From JAGVSV01 sp050952845 (GTDB lineage: Bacteria > Bacillota > Clostridia > Christensenellales > Aristaeellaceae): 64,000 nt of DNA. Below the pieces are notes generated by a model. It saw only the letters and a list, made by a program, of their open reading frames with translations, made no database searches and had not been told where the DNA came from. The translations under genes and the position numbers were made by a program. The stretch spans positions 2,294,001-2,358,000 of the forward strand of contig JBMNLP010000001.1 in the NCBI GenBank assembly GCA_050952845.1. The letters run 5' to 3'. Below, piece by piece: positions 51,068 through 60,382 of the stretch (position 1 is its first letter; each line of letters starts with the position of its first letter).

Positions 51068-51637
51068 TTATTCCGGTTTGGTCTCTAACTTCAGGGGAAT
51101 GACGGGCATATCGGCCAGCCTGTAGCCGTTTTTCACATAGGCATCATAGTCGAAATGATCCAGCTCGTCTATAGCCAGCTTGTGGAACTCGTAGAAGTTT
51201 TCCCACCACTCGTACCCCGTGCCCAGCTCGGCGTTGAGGTACGCCTCGGCGATGTCGATGCCCATCTGCGGCGCAACATAGAACGCCCCCATGGCCAGCA
51301 CGTTGACGCCGTTGCCCGTGATGGCGCGCAGCGCCGCCGGCACGCTCTCCACCACGCCGGCGTGGACGCCGGGGCATTTGGACGCAGCGATGTGAATGCC
51401 CATGCCTGTGCCGCAGAACAGCAGCGCCCGCTCGTACTCCCCCTGGGATACCATGGCGCCAGCCTTGAGGCCGATCCGGTGAAACATCAGCTCCGGTGCG
51501 TTGTCATCGGGCGATTTGACGCCGATGTCCTCCACCTGCCAGCCCCTGGCTTTCAGGTGGGCGACCACCGCCTCCTTCAGCGGAAAACCGGCGAAGTCCG
51601 CGCCGACTAAAATATGCTTGTCCTTAACTTTTTTCAT
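51068..51637 (-). CDS. RpiB/LacA/LacB-family sugar-phosphate isomerase
   Basis: 189 residues. ILVGADFAGFPLKEAVVAHL and the LLFCGTGMGIHIAASKCPGV loop (with the catalytic cysteine) match the RpiB/LacAB family; NGVNVLAMGAFYVAPQMGID follows as expected. The family isomerises aldose and ketose phosphates, for example ribose-5-P/ribulose-5-P or galactose-6-P/tagatose-6-P. It is about 40 residues longer than RpiB, with an aromatic-rich C-terminus (YEWWENFYEFHKL), so the substrate may differ. ATG 51637 after AAGGAGG; 25 bases after ileS. Possibly used for a sugar released by the downstream GH78 enzyme. Confidence 0.88.
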   Translation of the reverse strand: MKKVKDKHILVGADFAGFPLKEAVVAHLKARGWQVEDIGVKSPDDNAPELMFHRIGLKAGAMVSQGEYERALLFCGTGMGIHIAASKCPGVHAGVVESVPAALRAITGNGVNVLAMGAFYVAPQMGIDIAEAYLNAELGTGYEWWENFYEFHKLAIDELDHFDYDAYVKNGYRLADMPVIPLKLETKPE

Positions 51638-51662
51638 GGTGTCCTCCTTATTATTAAGCCGG

Positions 51663-54600
51663 TCACGCCTTTTTGACGCTGAGCACGGCTTGTTCTCCGT
51701 TGATGTCCCATGCCTGGGTATAGGCGCCTTCCGGCGCGTTGGTTCTTTCAAACGACAGCGCCAGCACAACGCCCGACACCATATCTTCCCAAGCCTGCAG
51801 CGCCGCTGCCAGCTTGTCGTTGGTGTCGTAGGTAACATGGATGCGGTCGGTCACGTCAAAGCCGGCGTCCCGCCGCATGGTTTGCAGCTTGCTGATCACC
51901 TCGCGGGCATAGCCTTCGTCGATCAGTTCATCGGTGAGCACGGTGTCCAGCGCCACGGTAACGCCATGGTCTTCCTGGGTGGCGAGGCCGGGCTTCTGCG
52001 TGGTTTCCACCAGCACGTCATCCCGGGTCAGCGCGATCTCCGCGCCGTCAACCTCAAGCACCAGCGGCTCGCCCCTGTCGAAGGCTGCCAGGGCCGCCGC
52101 GCCGTCCGCCTCCTTCAAAAGCGCTGTGATCTGCCCGATCAGCTTGCCGTATCTGGGCCCCAGCGTACGCAGCTGCGGCTTCAAATTATAGCCGGTGAAG
52201 GCGCTGGCATCCTCGGTGAACACGATGTCCTTGACGTTCAGCTCGTCCCGGGCCAGCTCGGCATACTGGCTGTCAAACCGGACGCCCTTGACATACAGGG
52301 CGCTGGCGGGCTGACGCACCTTCAGGGCCGCCTGGTTGCGGCAGGCACGCCCCAGCTGCACGACGGACAGCAGCGCGTCCATCTGCTGCTCCATGTCCGG
52401 GTCGATCAGGGCATCGTCGCATACCGGGAAATCGCACAGGTGCACAGACTCCGGCGCGCCCGGATCCACCGAGCGCACCAGGTTCTGGTACATGGCTTCG
52501 GACATATATGGCACAAACGGCGCGATAAGCCGGCACAGGCTTTCCAGCACATGGCCCAGCACAGCGAAGGCTGCCGCCTTATCACCCGCCATGCCCTTGC
52601 CCCAGAAACGCGTACGCCCGCGGCGGACATACCAGTTGCTCAGCTCGTCCACTAACTTTTCAATGGCCCATGCCGATTCAGGGATACGGTATTGGCTGAG
52701 CCCTTCGTCCACCTGACGGATGGTGGAGTTGAGCCGGCTTAATATCCACCGGTCCATCAGCGTCAGCTGCTGCTCCGCCAGGGGATGTTCCGCGGGCACG
52801 AAGCGGTCGATATCGGCATAGAGGATATAGAAGGCATAGGTGTTCCACAATGTGCTCATGAACTTGCGCTGGCCCTCGCTGACCGCCTCATCGTAAAACC
52901 GGCTGGGCAGCCAGGGGGCACCGGCTGTGTAGAAATACCAGCGGACGGCATCAGCGCCCTGCTTATTCAGCACGCTCCAGGGATCCACCACGTTGCCCAG
53001 GTGCTTGGACATCTTGCGGCCGTCCCGGTCCTGCACATGGCCCAGCACGAGGCAGTTTTTATAGCTGGGCTCTTCAAACACCAGGGTGCTGATGGCCAGC
53101 ATGGAGTAGAACCAGCCGCGCGTCTGGTCCACCGCTTCACAGATGAAATCGGCAGGATAGGTTTCTTTGAACTTGTCCTGGTTTTCAAAAGGGTAGTGCC
53201 ACTGGGCGAAGGGCATGCTGCCCGAATCGTACCAGCAGTCGATGACCTCCTTTTCCCGGTGCATATCCTCCCCGCACTCGGGGCAGCGCAGCACCACCCG
53301 GTCGATCCAGGGCCGATGCAGCTCGGGCAGGTCAAAGGGCACAGCAGCCATGTCCTCCAACTCCTTGCGGGATTGCGCCACGTGTATATGCCCCTGCTTG
53401 CAGGTCCACACCGGCAGCGGCGTGCCCCAGTACCGCTCGCGGGACAGCGCCCAGTCCATCACGTTTTCGACGAAATTGCCCATCCGGCCTTCCCTGATGT
53501 TGTCCGGATACCAGTTGATGGAGCGGTTGTTGCGCACCAGTTCGTCCTTGACCTCGGTCATGCGGATGAACCACCCGCCGCGCGCATAGTACAGCAGCGG
53601 CGTATCGCAGCGCCAGCAGTGCGGGTAGTTATGGGTATACATCTCGGTTTTGAGCAGCAGGCCGCGCGCCGCCAGGTCGTCCAGTATCATGGGATCGGCG
53701 TCCTTGACAAACGTGCCCGCCCAGGGCGTATCCGGCACAAACTCGCCCTGCGGGTCGACCAGCTGCACGAAGGGCAGCCCATGGTCGCGGCCAAGGCGCG
53801 CGTCATCCTCGCCGAAGGCAGGCGCGATGTGCACGACGCCCGTGCCGTCGCTGAGGGTGACATAGCCGTCGCTGACTACATACCATGCTTTTTCCTTGAC
53901 GTCCGCCAGCGCGTACAGCGGCTCATAGGCAAGGCCCACCAGCGCGCTGCCCTTGACGGTTTCAATCTCCTCAATTTCGGCTAAGTCCTCTGCCGAAAAT
54001 ACCTGGGGCAGCAGCTGTTTGGCCATAACGCAGGTATCGCCGCGCAGGCGGAACCAGGTATAGTCCTCCTTGCCGTTGACCGCCAGCGCCACATTGGACG
54101 GCAGCGTCCATGGCGTGGTTGTCCAGGCCAGGATGTAGGTATTCTCCTTGTCCTTCACGCGAAAACGGACAAAGGCGGAAGGCTCGGTCACCTCCGCGTA
54201 GCCTTGAGCCACCTCGTGAGTGGACAGCGCCGTGCCGCAACGCGGGCAATAGGGGATCACCTTGTGCCCGCGGTAGAGAAGGCCCCTGTCAGCCACCTGC
54301 CGGATGCTCCACCACACGCTTTCGATGTAGCTGTCATGGTAGGTGACATAGGGGTTTTCCATGTCCAGCCAGTAGGCGACGCGCTCGGACATGTCCTGCC
54401 ATTCGCCCAGATATTTCCAGACGCTCTCCTTGCACTGCCGGATGAAGGGCTCGATGCCGTAGGCCTCGATATCCGGCTTGCCGGACAGCCCCAGCGCCTT
54501 TTCCACCTCCAGCTCGACGGGCAGGCCGTGGGTGTCCCAGCCGGCGATGCGCAGCACGTTTTTTCCCTTCATGGTGTGGTAGCGGGGTATCAGGTCCTTG

Positions 54601-54791
54601 ATGGCGCGGGTGATGATGTGGCCGATGTGCGGCTTGCCGTTGGCGGTCGGCGGGCCGTCATAAAAGGTGAACCGCTCGCACCCGTCCCGATGATGGAAGC
54701 TTTTTTCCATGATCCGATGCTGCTTCCAGAAATCAGCCACCTGCTTTTCGCGGCCGACAAAGTCCATGTCCGTTGTTACCTTCTGATACAT
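51663..54791 (-). CDS. ileS: Isoleucyl-tRNA synthetase (type 2, eukaryotic-like)
   Basis: 1042 residues. Class I signature PHIGH (55-58 is HIGH), GWDTHGLPVELEVEKALGL, the IPYCPRCGTALSTHEVAQGY block and KMSK in GRKMSKHLGNVVDPW. The CPRCGT...THEVAQGY sequence is typical of IleS2, the eukaryotic-like type, rather than the common bacterial IleS1. IleS2 enzymes are known for low sensitivity to mupirocin, so natural tolerance is likely (inference). Editing-domain sequence (YILAWTTTPWTLPSNVALAV) is intact. Start 54791 after GGAGG, under a T-box leader. First gene of a six-gene operon. Confidence 0.96.
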   Translation of the reverse strand: MYQKVTTDMDFVGREKQVADFWKQHRIMEKSFHHRDGCERFTFYDGPPTANGKPHIGHIITRAIKDLIPRYHTMKGKNVLRIAGWDTHGLPVELEVEKALGLSGKPDIEAYGIEPFIRQCKESVWKYLGEWQDMSERVAYWLDMENPYVTYHDSYIESVWWSIRQVADRGLLYRGHKVIPYCPRCGTALSTHEVAQGYAEVTEPSAFVRFRVKDKENTYILAWTTTPWTLPSNVALAVNGKEDYTWFRLRGDTCVMAKQLLPQVFSAEDLAEIEEIETVKGSALVGLAYEPLYALADVKEKAWYVVSDGYVTLSDGTGVVHIAPAFGEDDARLGRDHGLPFVQLVDPQGEFVPDTPWAGTFVKDADPMILDDLAARGLLLKTEMYTHNYPHCWRCDTPLLYYARGGWFIRMTEVKDELVRNNRSINWYPDNIREGRMGNFVENVMDWALSRERYWGTPLPVWTCKQGHIHVAQSRKELEDMAAVPFDLPELHRPWIDRVVLRCPECGEDMHREKEVIDCWYDSGSMPFAQWHYPFENQDKFKETYPADFICEAVDQTRGWFYSMLAISTLVFEEPSYKNCLVLGHVQDRDGRKMSKHLGNVVDPWSVLNKQGADAVRWYFYTAGAPWLPSRFYDEAVSEGQRKFMSTLWNTYAFYILYADIDRFVPAEHPLAEQQLTLMDRWILSRLNSTIRQVDEGLSQYRIPESAWAIEKLVDELSNWYVRRGRTRFWGKGMAGDKAAAFAVLGHVLESLCRLIAPFVPYMSEAMYQNLVRSVDPGAPESVHLCDFPVCDDALIDPDMEQQMDALLSVVQLGRACRNQAALKVRQPASALYVKGVRFDSQYAELARDELNVKDIVFTEDASAFTGYNLKPQLRTLGPRYGKLIGQITALLKEADGAAALAAFDRGEPLVLEVDGAEIALTRDDVLVETTQKPGLATQEDHGVTVALDTVLTDELIDEGYAREVISKLQTMRRDAGFDVTDRIHVTYDTNDKLAAALQAWEDMVSGVVLALSFERTNAPEGAYTQAWDINGEQAVLSVKKA

Positions 54792-54811
54792 CCACTGTTC
54801 CTCCGTATAAA

Positions 54812-55020
54812 AAATACCGCCCCCCTATGGGACGGATTGATGCTCCGCGGTACCACCCAGTTTGGCAATATAATTGCCCGCTCTACGCCGGTAACGGCGG
54901 CCGCCGCGGGGGATTAGCCCGTACTCAGGGGTGATCCGGCTATCGGCTGTACCCGCCGGGCTTCCACCTTCCCCGGCTCTCTGCCGGACCTTGCCGCGCC
55001 CGTCCCCGTCATTGCCCTTC
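54812..55020 (-). ncRNA. T-box riboswitch (isoleucine) in the ileS leader
   Basis: On the minus strand the leader has the AG-box/stem I region, a likely specifier ATC (54935-54933) in GGATCACCCCTGAGTA, the invariant T-box TGGGTGGTACCGCG (54859-54846) and a terminator CCGTCCC/GGGGCGG followed by TATTTTTT (about 54835-54808) just before the ileS ribosome-binding site. Uncharged isoleucine tRNA should stabilise the antiterminator and allow transcription of ileS and the five genes behind it. Confidence 0.92.
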
Positions 55021-55021
55021 C

Positions 55022-55049
55022 ATTATAGCAAGGTGGACGGAAATGTAAA
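55022..55049 (-). promoter_or_regulatory. Promoter of the T-box-led ileS operon
   Basis: Minus strand TTTACA (55049-55044), 16 bases, TATAAT (55027-55022). Confidence 0.75.
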
Positions 55050-55109
55050 GGTTATTTAGAAAGAGTTATTTGGAAAGGATGTTTTCGCTGGCATTTTATA
55101 TATGGGTCC

Positions 55110-55140
55110 TTGACTTAAAAACAAAATATGATATTATAAA
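55110..55140 (+). promoter_or_regulatory. Promoter of the 55202 sugar transporter operon
   Basis: TTGACT (55110-55115) with TATTAT at 16 bases (55132-55137) or TATAAA at 19 bases (55135-55140), in AT-rich sequence. Leader about 60 bases. Confidence 0.6.
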
Positions 55141-55201
55141 TGTGCGAGACACACAGATAGATGCTATCTGGAACTTGTTCAGTAAGAGGTAGTTCTGTTG
55201 T

Positions 55202-56149
55202 ATGAAGCATCGATACATGTACGGTAAACAAAAGCCGCTTGCACAGCGAGTAAAGAAGCATATTCCTTACTATGTTTTGTTGTTACCTATGATGGCTTGT
55301 TTCCTTATCTTCAGCTATGCTCCTATGTACGGAATCATTATTGCATTCAAGGATTATAAAATCAAACTCGGTATTATGGGTAGTCCCTGGACAAGTATGA
55401 ACGGGTTTAAGCATTTTTATGACTTATTTCATTCCTATTCGTTTACTCGTGTTCTGAAGAATACCGTTACTCTGAGTCTGCTGCAGACTTTGTTCAGCTT
55501 TCCGGCACCGATTATTTTTGCGCTGTTTTTAAATGAAATCCGATTTGTCCGCTTCAAAAAAATAGTTCAAACGATCAGTTACTTACCGCACTTTATTTCT
55601 TGGGTTATATTGGCATCCATCTTCATAGATTTCCTGTCTCCGTCGCGCGGTGTCATCAATGCTATCATCAAGGCATTGGGTGGAACAGCCATCGACTTTA
55701 TGACGGAACCTTCGTGGTTCAGGCCGATTATTATCATTACAGGCATCTGGCAGGGAGTCGGCTGGAATTCCATTATTTATCTATCGGCTATTTCCAGCGT
55801 GAACGTTGAGCAGTACGAGGCAGCATACATTGAAGGCAGCACACGCTTTCAGAATATGCGATACATTACCTTGCCTTCCATTATGCCAGTGGTATCTATC
55901 TTGTTCATCATGAAGATGGCGTATATTCTGGGTGGCAGCTTCGACCAGATTTATAACATGATGAATCCACTGACAGTGGAAGTTGGCGATATCATTGATA
56001 CCTATGTATATCGCATAGGCCTCAAGGAATTCAGGTACAGTTTTTCAACAGCGGTTGGATTATTCAAGAATGTGGTCGGTCTTATCTTTGTATTGATTAC
56101 GAATACGGTAGTCAAGCATCTCAGCGATGAGCAGAATGCCCTATGGTAA
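55202..56149 (+). CDS. ABC transporter permease (LplB/YtcP-type, sugar)
   Basis: 315 residues, six predicted helices. MACFLIFSYAPMYGIIIAFK with the following KDYKIKLGIMGSPW is the diagnostic LplB start, and the EAA loop is QYEAAYIEGSTRFQNMRYIT. Such permeases import oligosaccharides or their breakdown products. ATG 55202 follows AAGAGGTAG at about 11 bases. First gene of an operon with a clearly lower GC content than its neighbours, and no ATPase gene accompanies it, so a shared ATPase (for example the one at 23883) is presumably used. Confidence 0.92.
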   Translation: MKHRYMYGKQKPLAQRVKKHIPYYVLLLPMMACFLIFSYAPMYGIIIAFKDYKIKLGIMGSPWTSMNGFKHFYDLFHSYSFTRVLKNTVTLSLLQTLFSFPAPIIFALFLNEIRFVRFKKIVQTISYLPHFISWVILASIFIDFLSPSRGVINAIIKALGGTAIDFMTEPSWFRPIIIITGIWQGVGWNSIIYLSAISSVNVEQYEAAYIEGSTRFQNMRYITLPSIMPVVSILFIMKMAYILGGSFDQIYNMMNPLTVEVGDIIDTYVYRIGLKEFRYSFSTAVGLFKNVVGLIFVLITNTVVKHLSDEQNALW

Positions 56150-56164
56150 CGGGAGGATGCGGTT

Positions 56165-57034
56165 ATGAAACGGAAGATAACAGGATTTGATATTTTCCTA
56201 TCCATGTTGTTTACGATTATTTCGATTTCCTTTCTATACCCTTTTTGGCAGTTGGTTGTCAAGTCTTTTTCTACCAATCAGCAGATTATAAAAGATGAGT
56301 TGTTCATCTGGCCGTGGGAGTGGTCGCTGAAATCATATGAGACTATATTTAAATCCAACAGTGTGCTGCTGGCTTATCGGAATACTATAAAAAGAACAGT
56401 TGTTGGAACAACACTTAGTGTACTGGTCACATTTGCGGGCGCTTATTCGCTTAGTAAACCTACGCTTCCTTTCAGAAAAGTGCTGATGGCGCTCATCACT
56501 TTTACAATGTTTTTCGGCGGTGGCCTTATTCCCAGTTATCTCGTCATCTCTGCATTGGGACTTAAAGGTTCCTTCTGGGTGCTCATCCTTCCGTGTCTGG
56601 CAAGCGCCTGGAACGTCATCCTGGCTCGTAATTTTCTATATATGATGTCACGAGAACTGGAAGAATCCGCATATGTGGACGGCGCAGGTGTTTTTAAGAC
56701 TCTGTCCAGAATTGTCATTCCGCTTTCCATGCCTATTCTTGCCGTGCTGGTTCTTTATAATGCAATCTTTCACTGGAATGCATGGTTTGATGCATACATT
56801 TATCTTAAAGGGGAAGCCAACATTACGTTGCAGCTTCTTCTGCGCCGAATTCTGTTCGAAGTGGAACTGCAGAACTCCGAGTACTTTGATACATTGACTG
56901 CAAAAACCATGCCGCCTTCTGCGACGATTACAGCAGCTACCATTGTAATTACCATCGGACCTATCGTTGCCGTCTATCCTTTTGTACAGAAGTATTTTGT
57001 CAAAGGCGTCATGGTGGGAGCAGTGAAAGGATAG
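56165..57034 (+). CDS. ABC transporter permease (LplC/YtcP-type, sugar)
   Basis: 289 residues, six predicted helices. FDIFLSMLFTIISISFLYPF and the EAA loop ELEESAYVDGAGVFKTLSRI define the LplC/CUT1 partner group, with FFGGGLIPSYLVISALGL as a further typical stretch. It begins 15 bases after the first permease with GGGAGG. It shares the AT-rich codon use of the island. Confidence 0.92.
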   Translation: MKRKITGFDIFLSMLFTIISISFLYPFWQLVVKSFSTNQQIIKDELFIWPWEWSLKSYETIFKSNSVLLAYRNTIKRTVVGTTLSVLVTFAGAYSLSKPTLPFRKVLMALITFTMFFGGGLIPSYLVISALGLKGSFWVLILPCLASAWNVILARNFLYMMSRELEESAYVDGAGVFKTLSRIVIPLSMPILAVLVLYNAIFHWNAWFDAYIYLKGEANITLQLLLRRILFEVELQNSEYFDTLTAKTMPPSATITAATIVITIGPIVAVYPFVQKYFVKGVMVGAVKG

Positions 57035-57036
57035 CT

Positions 57037-58581
57037 ATGGAAATACTAAAAAAGTGCCTGCTGCTTAACAGGCAGGAAATAGAGATCGGTGGAATACAGC
57101 GCTGCTTTGACATGGCGAAAGTGTCCGAAAAAGGCAAAGCGCAGATGGAAGCCATGGAGAAAAAATGGCAAGTTACTTATCCACGGGGCAAGGATTACAG
57201 CTTTGCCTACAGGGCGCCTTTTGGCGTCCGGTTTGAAGTAGAACAGGCACAAATGATGTCTTTCGGCATCAAGGCAAACAGGCAATGGGAAGCATTGGTC
57301 AGTTATGCCAGTGTTCAGTATGACGAAGAAGATAAATTGTACCGATTCTGGTACTCGGTTTCCCCCGGAACCGCAGCGCAGGATATAACATGGGCCGGCA
57401 AAGGTGAAAACACTGACTGCTCCTTTATGGGATATGCTGAAAGCAAAGATGGCTTGCAATGGGAAAAGCCGGAATTGGGGTATTGGGAATGGCAGGGCCA
57501 TCCGACAAACCTAACTCTAAACGGACCCGGGTACGGTATTGGGCTGAATAAACCTGGTGAAAAAGAAAAATATCTGGCATTTTACGACCAATGTGAGGAA
57601 CAGCAAGGCGAGGATGACAAGAGAACACCGCAGGAAAGGTCATATATAACCGTTGGCATGTCCAGAGACGGCATTCATTGGCATGATACCTGTGACGGCA
57701 GAATTGACGGATTCTTTGACAGCGAAAACATCCTGACTTATGATCCGTTTTTGAAGAAATACGTGGGGTACCTGCGCGGACGCAGTCACGGGCGTTGCAT
57801 TATGCGGGTGGAAAGCGATGATTTGAAGACTTTTACATCCCCACAAGTGCTGTTTCGTCCAGATAATGAAGACCCGTTGGATGCGGATTTTTACACAAAC
57901 GGCTTTTGTTTTTATCCGCACGATGAATCCATTAGGCTGCTATTTCCAACGGTTTATATGCACCGTAGCGATTTGTTTAATATTCGCATGGCGGTCAGTT
58001 ATGATGGTCGGGCATTTGATTGGGTGTCAAGGGAATATGTAACGGACGGTCGGGACTTGAACGGGAAGGAAATCAAGGCATTCTATGCCATGCATAACAT
58101 GGTTCCACTAGCTGATCGAATCGGTATACCTATTCTGTATCAAGATCATTATCACGAGAGAACATTCCATGAATGGTTTTATGGATTACCGACAGCTGAA
58201 TCGGGCTATCTATGGGCTACATGGAAGAAGGACAGACTTGGGGGACTCAGAGCAGACACGGAAGGTGAATTCTGGTCGAAGCCTTTCATTTTTGATGGGA
58301 ATTGTCTGCTTATAAACGGACATACACATGGACTGGGGCGTATCAGGGCAGAAGTATACTATTCAAATCTGAACCCTGAAGTGAATAATGATGTCCATAT
58401 TATGGGAAGAACACTTGAAGAAGGAGATGATATGCGAGGAGACATCGACTGGCAACCATATACCTGGAACAAACAAAACGACCTTGGCATGTTGCGAGGA
58501 AAACCAGCCGTAATACGGTTTAAGCTGCAAAATGCCAAAATGTTCGGCTTTGCTGTGGCAAACCGGACAGATGAACAATGA
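57037..58581 (+). CDS. Putative beta-propeller glycan-processing protein
   Basis: 514 residues, no signal peptide. Repeated motifs such as FMGYAESKDGLQWEKPELGY, ITVGMSRDGIHWHDTC and ENILTYDPFLKKYVGYL resemble the blades of five-bladed propellers (the GH32/43/62/68-type fold), but I could not place the catalytic acid residues, so it may bind or cleave glycans or be an inactive relative. Start ATG 57037 lies two bases after the permease stop, with AAAGGA upstream. It sits between the permeases and the binding protein of a sugar importer, which makes a role on the imported glycan likely. Confidence 0.55.
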   Translation: MEILKKCLLLNRQEIEIGGIQRCFDMAKVSEKGKAQMEAMEKKWQVTYPRGKDYSFAYRAPFGVRFEVEQAQMMSFGIKANRQWEALVSYASVQYDEEDKLYRFWYSVSPGTAAQDITWAGKGENTDCSFMGYAESKDGLQWEKPELGYWEWQGHPTNLTLNGPGYGIGLNKPGEKEKYLAFYDQCEEQQGEDDKRTPQERSYITVGMSRDGIHWHDTCDGRIDGFFDSENILTYDPFLKKYVGYLRGRSHGRCIMRVESDDLKTFTSPQVLFRPDNEDPLDADFYTNGFCFYPHDESIRLLFPTVYMHRSDLFNIRMAVSYDGRAFDWVSREYVTDGRDLNGKEIKAFYAMHNMVPLADRIGIPILYQDHYHERTFHEWFYGLPTAESGYLWATWKKDRLGGLRADTEGEFWSKPFIFDGNCLLINGHTHGLGRIRAEVYYSNLNPEVNNDVHIMGRTLEEGDDMRGDIDWQPYTWNKQNDLGMLRGKPAVIRFKLQNAKMFGFAVANRTDEQ

Positions 58582-58596
58582 CAAAGGAGGATTCCC

Positions 58597-60168
58597 ATGA
58601 AAAAGATTATTGCACTTTTACTTAGCTTTGCCATGCTCTTGTCGTTGACGTATAGCCTGACGGCTTTTGCTGAAGCAAACACAGAATACCCTGAGCATCT
58701 TGATCTGATCTGGATGGGTTATACTGGCAATGAAGGCGATCCTATTCCAGAAGATGACAGAATCAAATCGGTCCTTGAGGAAAAATTCAACGTAACCATC
58801 ACCAAAGCACAAGTCGACTGGGCAAACAGGGAAGAAATGGTCCTGTATTTTGCCAGCGGCAACACAGTAGATGTCATGATGAGCCGCCAGCTTGAGCGTG
58901 ATACGCTGGTTGAAGAAGGCCTCATCCGCTCCATTCCTGAAGATCTTTTGTACAAATATATGCCGGATTGGATGAATCTCGTTACCACTATGGTCGGCGA
59001 AGAAGTGGTCAAGCAGCAGATGTATTACAATGGAGAAATCTGGGGTGTTCCATACACCGCCGAATCCCGAGTATCTCCCTATGTTTATCTCATCAACAAG
59101 ACCTGGTTAGAAGCTTCAGGTGCTACTGAAGTTCCAAAAACCATGGATGAACTACACGATTTTCTTACATACTGCACCTTTAACGATCCTGACGGAGATG
59201 GCGAGAATAATACCTACGGTATAGGTTCCACCGGCAACGGAAGTTTCTTTGGCTTCAGCGTAGTATTTGCTGCGTATGGCGCTTTCCCGAAAGCCTACTA
59301 CAACAGGGATGGTCAAATCGTAGCCGGCTGCCAAACTGAAGAATATAAAGAAGCGCTGAAACTACTAGCACAGTGGTATTCCGAAGGAATCATTGAACCC
59401 GAGTTCGCAACCTGGCAGGGATATACGCCATACTATGAGGAATGCGTTCTCAAAGCAAAAGACGGTCTGATGAGCATGCCTGTTATCTACTATTATGAGA
59501 GCCGTCTGAATACATTTGCCGAATTCTTCCCGCAATATAATGTAGATATTTTCTACGGAGTAGAAGACAACGAAGGTGTTGTCCGCACTGCCATGCAGTA
59601 TCCATCTCTGTATACCGGTCAGTACCCGTATTACTTCGGCTGTGATACAACTGACGAGCAGATGATCCGGGGCATGCAGATTCTCAACGCATTCTGCACG
59701 GATGAAGAACTGGCACTGATGACTAACTTCGGTGAAGTAGAAGAGCACGGCGCCAACTGGTACCTTGATGATACTGGTGTATATAAGCGCAATGATCAGT
59801 GGTATACCGAGAATGAGCGTACCGCGTTGGATATCGCTAAGGACGCCCGTAGTTTCTACTGCGTACTGCCCAGCAATATTGCACCTATCAAGACCCTGAG
59901 TTCGCGTATTCTGGATGCGACTGCCTTTGCTGTAAATCAGGAAAAGACATATATAGATCGTGACTTCGCTTACATGGGTACAAACAGTGCATACTCCACC
60001 TATTCTGGCGATTTGTCTACCATCGAAGATGCTTTTATATTGAACGTTATACTTGGCCGCAAAACCGTGGATAACGATTATGACGCTTTTATAAAGGAAT
60101 GGGAAAGTGCCGGCGGACTTAAGGTTGTTGACGAGTATCAGAAGCTTTACGAAGAAACGCTGAAGTAA
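58597..60168 (+). CDS. Extracellular solute-binding protein (LplA-type, sugar)
   Basis: 523 residues. Signal peptide MKKIIALLLSFAMLLSLTYS, cleavage near TAFA-EA, without a lipobox. Family-1 features: HLDLIWMGYTGNEGDP, the DRIKSVLEEKFNVTI strand and WGVPYTAESRVSPYVYLINK, as in LplA-type proteins of YtcQ/LplA importers. AAGGAGG precedes the ATG. It delivers an oligosaccharide to the LplB/LplC-type permeases. A strong terminator follows, so the operon ends here and the aldolase gene downstream is separate. Confidence 0.92.
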   Translation: MKKIIALLLSFAMLLSLTYSLTAFAEANTEYPEHLDLIWMGYTGNEGDPIPEDDRIKSVLEEKFNVTITKAQVDWANREEMVLYFASGNTVDVMMSRQLERDTLVEEGLIRSIPEDLLYKYMPDWMNLVTTMVGEEVVKQQMYYNGEIWGVPYTAESRVSPYVYLINKTWLEASGATEVPKTMDELHDFLTYCTFNDPDGDGENNTYGIGSTGNGSFFGFSVVFAAYGAFPKAYYNRDGQIVAGCQTEEYKEALKLLAQWYSEGIIEPEFATWQGYTPYYEECVLKAKDGLMSMPVIYYYESRLNTFAEFFPQYNVDIFYGVEDNEGVVRTAMQYPSLYTGQYPYYFGCDTTDEQMIRGMQILNAFCTDEELALMTNFGEVEEHGANWYLDDTGVYKRNDQWYTENERTALDIAKDARSFYCVLPSNIAPIKTLSSRILDATAFAVNQEKTYIDRDFAYMGTNSAYSTYSGDLSTIEDAFILNVILGRKTVDNDYDAFIKEWESAGGLKVVDEYQKLYEETLK

Positions 60169-60180
60169 TTACGCTTTTGC

Positions 60181-60215
60181 GAGCCGAGCTTCCATCAGGA
60201 AGTTCGGCTCTTTTT
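60181..60215 (+). terminator. Terminator of the Lpl-type transporter operon
   Basis: GAGCCGAGCTTCC, loop ATCA, GGAAGTTCGGCTC, then TTTTT. Confidence 0.9.
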
Positions 60216-60382
60216 ACATGGATACTTGAAAAAGCGAATTCGTAAATGCATGAATAATTCAGTTTATGAAAGCATTTTCCACAGCCAAGATCTGTTCGTA
60301 CAGCAATACAGGCGATCTTAATTTCGGGATTACTTTGTAAGATTAAACTATGGGTATAAAAATAGCAGGAGGAATGACGAGT

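Larger units (their letters stand above)
54792..55201. other. Intergenic region with ileS T-box leader and two divergent promoters
   Basis: The left 220 bases are the T-box leader (minus strand), followed by its promoter (55022-55049) and the divergent promoter of the sugar transporter operon (55110-55140). Base composition becomes AT-rich from about 55030 rightwards. Confidence 0.8.
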
